DNA of 64,000 bases, taken from contig JASSKH010000043.1 of assembly GCA_031763025.1 (NCBI GenBank), forward strand, positions 1,136,501-1,200,500. The letters are read 5' to 3'. The notes beneath the pieces were generated by a model. The model was not told where the DNA came from. It saw nothing but the letters and a program-made list of their open reading frames with translations, and searched no databases. Below are positions 60,250-64,000 of the stretch, one piece after another (position 1 is the first letter of the stretch; each line of letters begins with the position of its first letter). The translations under genes and the position numbers were made by a program. Source of the DNA: Macrocystis pyrifera (taxonomy: Eukaryota; Sar; Phaeophyceae; Laminariales; Laminariaceae).

Positions 60250-62550
60250 CCCTTGGACACCACCCACGGTGGATGCGTGGCTCTGCCGGCACAGCTGTGC
60301 TTCATCGTCGTGCTACGTCATCAAGAAGCGTTGTGCTGCTTCGAGACCCCCCCGGTACCACTTCCACGCCAGTTTTGCTCCAGAGGACCACAGTGAGGTT
60401 TCAACTCAAAACACTAAGGGGGCAAGTTACGTTGACCCTTCGGCGGCTCGGAATTCCCTAAGGTCTTTGACTATGCATCTATGCCAACCTGGTCTCAACC
60501 TGTCCGCCAGGTCTCGGGTTCTCCCCACCAGCCATCGTCCCGAAAATTACCCGACTGAGTAGTCGCTCCTTGCTTTGCCGTGCCACGCTCCCCGCCAACG
60601 TCCATCTTCCCGAAAATTACCCGACTGGGTAGTCGCTCCTTGCTTTGCCATGCCACGCTCCTCGCTAAGTAAAGCCGCTGTTTATGGTTGGTCCATTGCA
60701 TGTTCTCGCAACGTGTAATCTTGATGGCCTTCGCGTACGAGAGGATGGCGTGGCCAGTTCGAAGTCGGCGCTGGAAGCCAAGGACTCGCAAAAGCACTTG
60801 GTGGTGAGCCGTTCGAAGCTTGGCAAAGTGTTTCGCCTAAATGGTCCACGCCACACACCAGTACAGCACGTTTTCAGTCACCTCCGCTTTCACCGTTCGC
60901 ACGTTCAGGCCAAGGGGGGCGGTCGTCCTATCATACAAGTCCGGGCCGAACCGTTTGAGGCGTGCCCGCATCAGACGGATCCGTCGATCGATTTCGAGTG
61001 AGTTGTCAGCGCTTTCGTGAATAATGCTGTCTACGTATAAGAACTGGGCCGTCTGTTCATACCTCTGGCCTGCTGCGTCGATCACGAGTAGTGGTGCGAG
61101 GGTTGCGTGGTCATGTGCTCGTAGAAGCGTTGTCGTTGTCGTCATTTCCGATATCGTGAGGCCTGCTGCTTCGATGACGACAATCACGATTACTGCTATC
61201 ATTTTCGCGAGCCCTTCAGCCGAATTCGAGACAATTCGTGCGTCATCGGTGTACAACATGCCCCATACAGCTCTTCGCAAGAACGCCAACGGCTCCTTCT
61301 CCCTTGTTCCGACAACTCCAGCATCACCGAGTGGAACCATATCGTCTACAATGGCTTCGTCTTGGCGGAAGCTTACATGTACGGCGTGTAGCACAGCAGC
61401 GAATAACACGCTGAACAGGGACGGTGATAGCAGGCAGCCTTGCCGCAGGCCCAGCGTGACCTTCAACTATTCCAAGTGCTCGCCGTCATCCGTACGCACG
61501 CGAACCCCCACATGCCTTGTAGAAATTAATGATAATTCTCAGGATCGCTCTTGGCAGGCCAACGCGTGTGAGTACCTCCCATAGCAGCTCTCGGTCGACA
61601 GGGTTGTGCGCTTTCTGCAGATCGATGAAGCACGCGTACAGGGGAGTTTTCGTCTGTCGTCCGAGCTCTTGCAACCGGCGCACGACGAACAACATATCAA
61701 TCGTTGATCGTGCGAGGCGGAAGCCACACTGTAACTCCGGGAGTATTTCCTCGGTCTGGCAGTAGTTGCTGAGGCTGAACGCGACGATTTCAACAAGACT
61801 TTTCCTGCGTGGGCAACAATCGAAATCCGTCTGCAGTTGTTGCAATCAGTTAGGTCCTTCTTTTTGTGAAGAACCTTGATGAACACATCTTTCCACTGCT
61901 AGGGGACTTTTCCTGTTACACAAACATTGACAAGGAGGTTGTCAAAGCACAGGGGGAATGCGGAGTGGTCGATGTTGAGGAGTTCAACAGGGAGACCATC
62001 TGGTCCAACATCTTTCCAATTTGACATCCCCTTAAGTGCTTCCGTCATCTCGTCAATGTATGGTTCATCTCCGAGCGACAGTTTCAGCGGTTGCGATGGT
62101 ACACGCTGTTGCTCTTCCAGTGCTTATCTCGCCGTCGACGCGCCCATGTGTAACGCTGTGCCCATGCTCATTTTTCCCCTTCTCAGGCAGGGTGGCCACA
62201 TTGTAGGTCGATACCGCCACAAGTGCCTCCTTCTGCGTCTTGCGAGCCTCACGTGCTGCTTTCTGTGCTAACCGACGTGAGGCACATACCCGCCTCCCTT
62301 TAAGCTTTTGTCCTATTTCGTTTTTCCATGACGGATGCGGTGGAGAGAGCCACCCGGTGGAGTAATCTCCTCCAGGTAGTATGGAACTTGCGCGAGCTCA
62401 CCCACAAACAAAACCGTACGGTAGGAGGCCTTCCCGTCGGAACTGGTCCAGTTACGGTCCACCCTACACGTCGGGGCGTTGGTCCTCAAATGGTTCTATT
62501 GTTAATAGTTGTATCGCTCAAACAGTGGTACAAAGGTAACGACAAATTCC
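60250..62550 (-). pseudogene. LINE reverse transcriptase ORF2 relic, right copy
   Basis: Minus-strand non-LTR retrotransposon. From high to low coordinates: [22 protein letters not shown]-like block, [20 protein letters not shown], motif [12 protein letters not shown] motif B GLRQGCLLSPSLFSVLF, motif C LYTDDA (61242-61253), then EIDRRIRLMRARLKRFGPDL and the C-terminal block LLRVLGFQRRLRTGHA..YAKA near 60700-60797. Recognisable C-terminal sequence (DLREFRAAEGST) continues to about 60300 with in-frame stops. Frame breaks make it a pseudogene. The same blocks in the same order are known from brown-algal LINE proteins. The motif A second Asp is replaced, as in the left copy. Confidence 0.9.
60538..60670. 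repeat. 70-bp tandem duplication in the LINE 3' region
   Basis: CCCGAAAATTACCCGACTG starts at 60539 and again at 60609, each followed by the TAGTCGCTCCTTGCTTTGCC segment. Confidence 0.93.
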
Positions 62551-64000
62551 ACTTACGCGTTTTGCCAGCTTAATTCACTCTGGTATATGAATTGCTGTAG
62601 TACCAGTAGTACGACGGAACGATGCTGCCCCCTCCCAGTACATGTGATACAAGTGTGTACCTACAAGAGTACATACCAGGCAGATACGTGGGACGGATGG
62701 CCACGAAGTCGCTTCGATTCTTTTTTACGATTCTGATAGAGTGTCGCCTGCTTTTGAAGGATGGGTTCACACATTCCACACACAACAACCAAGCACAGTA
62801 CAGTACCATCACAACGAAACATCGATCAGCACAATACAGGCCAAACACCGTGAAGCTTACGGCGCCAAATCCCACAACAACCCAACTGGCGAACAGAGAG
62901 CGTTCATACCATGGCTCCCATCCAGGCGAGCGTTGTGACCAGAAAGCTAGGGTTCATCCGGTCGCACGTCGTCGACCTTGGTCGGCGAATAAATATGAGC
63001 TCAGAGTATCCGTATACTTTGCTCCCGCTACTCATTATATACATGCATTCGTGATTAGGTTCAGAGACAGAAAAAAAGTCACATGACACGCTTAAACATG
63101 AAGAGTACGTGTGTTTACATGATCATGAGGGCCGGTCTCGGTATCCGATCCTTCGGGTTCGACTTTTTTACGTTGATTGTGGTCTTACGAGCGCTCCCTT
63201 CGAGTATCGCGGTCGCCACCCCTCGCCGTATCATTTTCCAGTGTCGAACTTGTCGTGGAGGATCGCACGCCCCGAGAGCGCCGATCTTGAACTCGGGGGA
63301 GTTTGTGGATCACCACTTCTCACCAGATAGTGTTCGGTCTCCTGAGCACGACGAGCATCAAATCGCAATCGCATACTGTACCGACTCATATTTGTCCACC
63401 TCCAACTGGATCTTGAGTGCTTGCAATGCTTTTTCACCGGATTGGTTTGTTTGACGGCAATGCGACCCTTGCTATTATTTAGTTGTGTTGTCGATTCCCC
63501 TACATTGTGTTTCCCATGAATGTCTGCATGTCTGTGGGTATGTGTGTCGAGACGTAAGAGGGAGGTATCTATATATTTGTTTTCTCGTATACAATTATGT
63601 CGAATCAGATACTTGACACCCTGGCCCTGCTCCGGGCACCAACGCAGAGGCCTTGTATATGCATACGTATACCTGATGGGTTGGTCCAATGATATCACGT
63701 CGGGCAGCGTTAGCGCATTCCATTAAGCTCAAGACATGATTACCGTTCTACCTCTAAGGTACACGACTGCAAAACACGTTCGGGAACGGCATCCACAGAT
63801 GAAAGCATGCGGATACATAGTCTCCCTCCGGCGTGGAAGATATTTCACACGTCTCGAATTGTGTTTACCAGGCATACTCGTGCACGAGTACGGGACTGGA
63901 TTAGTTGTTCACGAAACAAAAACAACAGTCACACCGGGTACCATTTAAGCATTTTCCTGTCAGAATACTTCAGGGGCCTTGTTTCGGCTACTCTGACACT
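61112..64000. repeat. Long direct repeat, right copy (matches 1-3145)
   Basis: Same sequence and orientation as the left copy with scattered differences, without the 248-bp internal duplication. It runs off the right window edge. The part right of about 62550 is non-coding. Confidence 0.92.

Overview
The window is nuclear DNA from a complex eukaryote. Genes are cut into short exons with strong GTGAGT/GTGAGC/GTGAGA donors and long introns. LINE, PIF/Harbinger and MITE sequences fill much of the space, and CAG runs are common. The LINE protein, the ZIF-like MFS transporter and the intron style resemble what is known from brown algae (Ectocarpus- or kelp-like stramenopiles). That assignment is inference; no rRNA, organelle or other diagnostic marker is present.

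Layout. (1) 1-3145 is a long repeat carrying a minus-strand LINE reverse transcriptase relic. The same sequence returns in the same orientation at 61112-64000. (2) 3833-9750 (+) holds exon 2 to the stop of an MFS transporter of the zinc-induced-facilitator type. The first exon of a second copy lies at 57197-57335, upstream of the second LINE copy. Exon phases match across the two copies, so the window probably spans one period (about 60.9 kb) of a tandem segmental duplication, with the LINE sitting in the same intron of both copies. (3) 9751-24300 is gene-poor: unidentified exons of membrane or secreted-looking proteins on the plus strand (12.1-16.1 kb), one clear kinase C-lobe exon on the minus strand (17398-17775), and MITEs. 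(4) 24540-28400 is a strand-asymmetric repeat region around an extraordinary 1.67-kb oligo-T block. (5) 28977-36936 holds MITEs, a tRNA-like sequence and a large hairpin. (6) 36940-44080 is bounded by 16-bp perfect terminal inverted repeats and TTA on both sides. It contains a PIF/Harbinger transposase fragment plus an unrecognised intron-rich gene and a second short gene with a TATA box. This is the best candidate for an undescribed unit. (7) 44.2-57 kb is mostly repeats, with a Q-rich exon at 48325-48843 and a possible membrane-protein ORF at 49171-49500. (8) 57.2-64 kb starts the second duplicate.

No operon-like cooperation can be read here. The functional content is one transporter locus in two copies, one kinase fragment, several unknown exons and a dense layer of transposons. 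Several gene models need a one-base frame correction, one of them next to a C run. Together with the oligo-T block this suggests uncorrected assembly errors as well as real decay.
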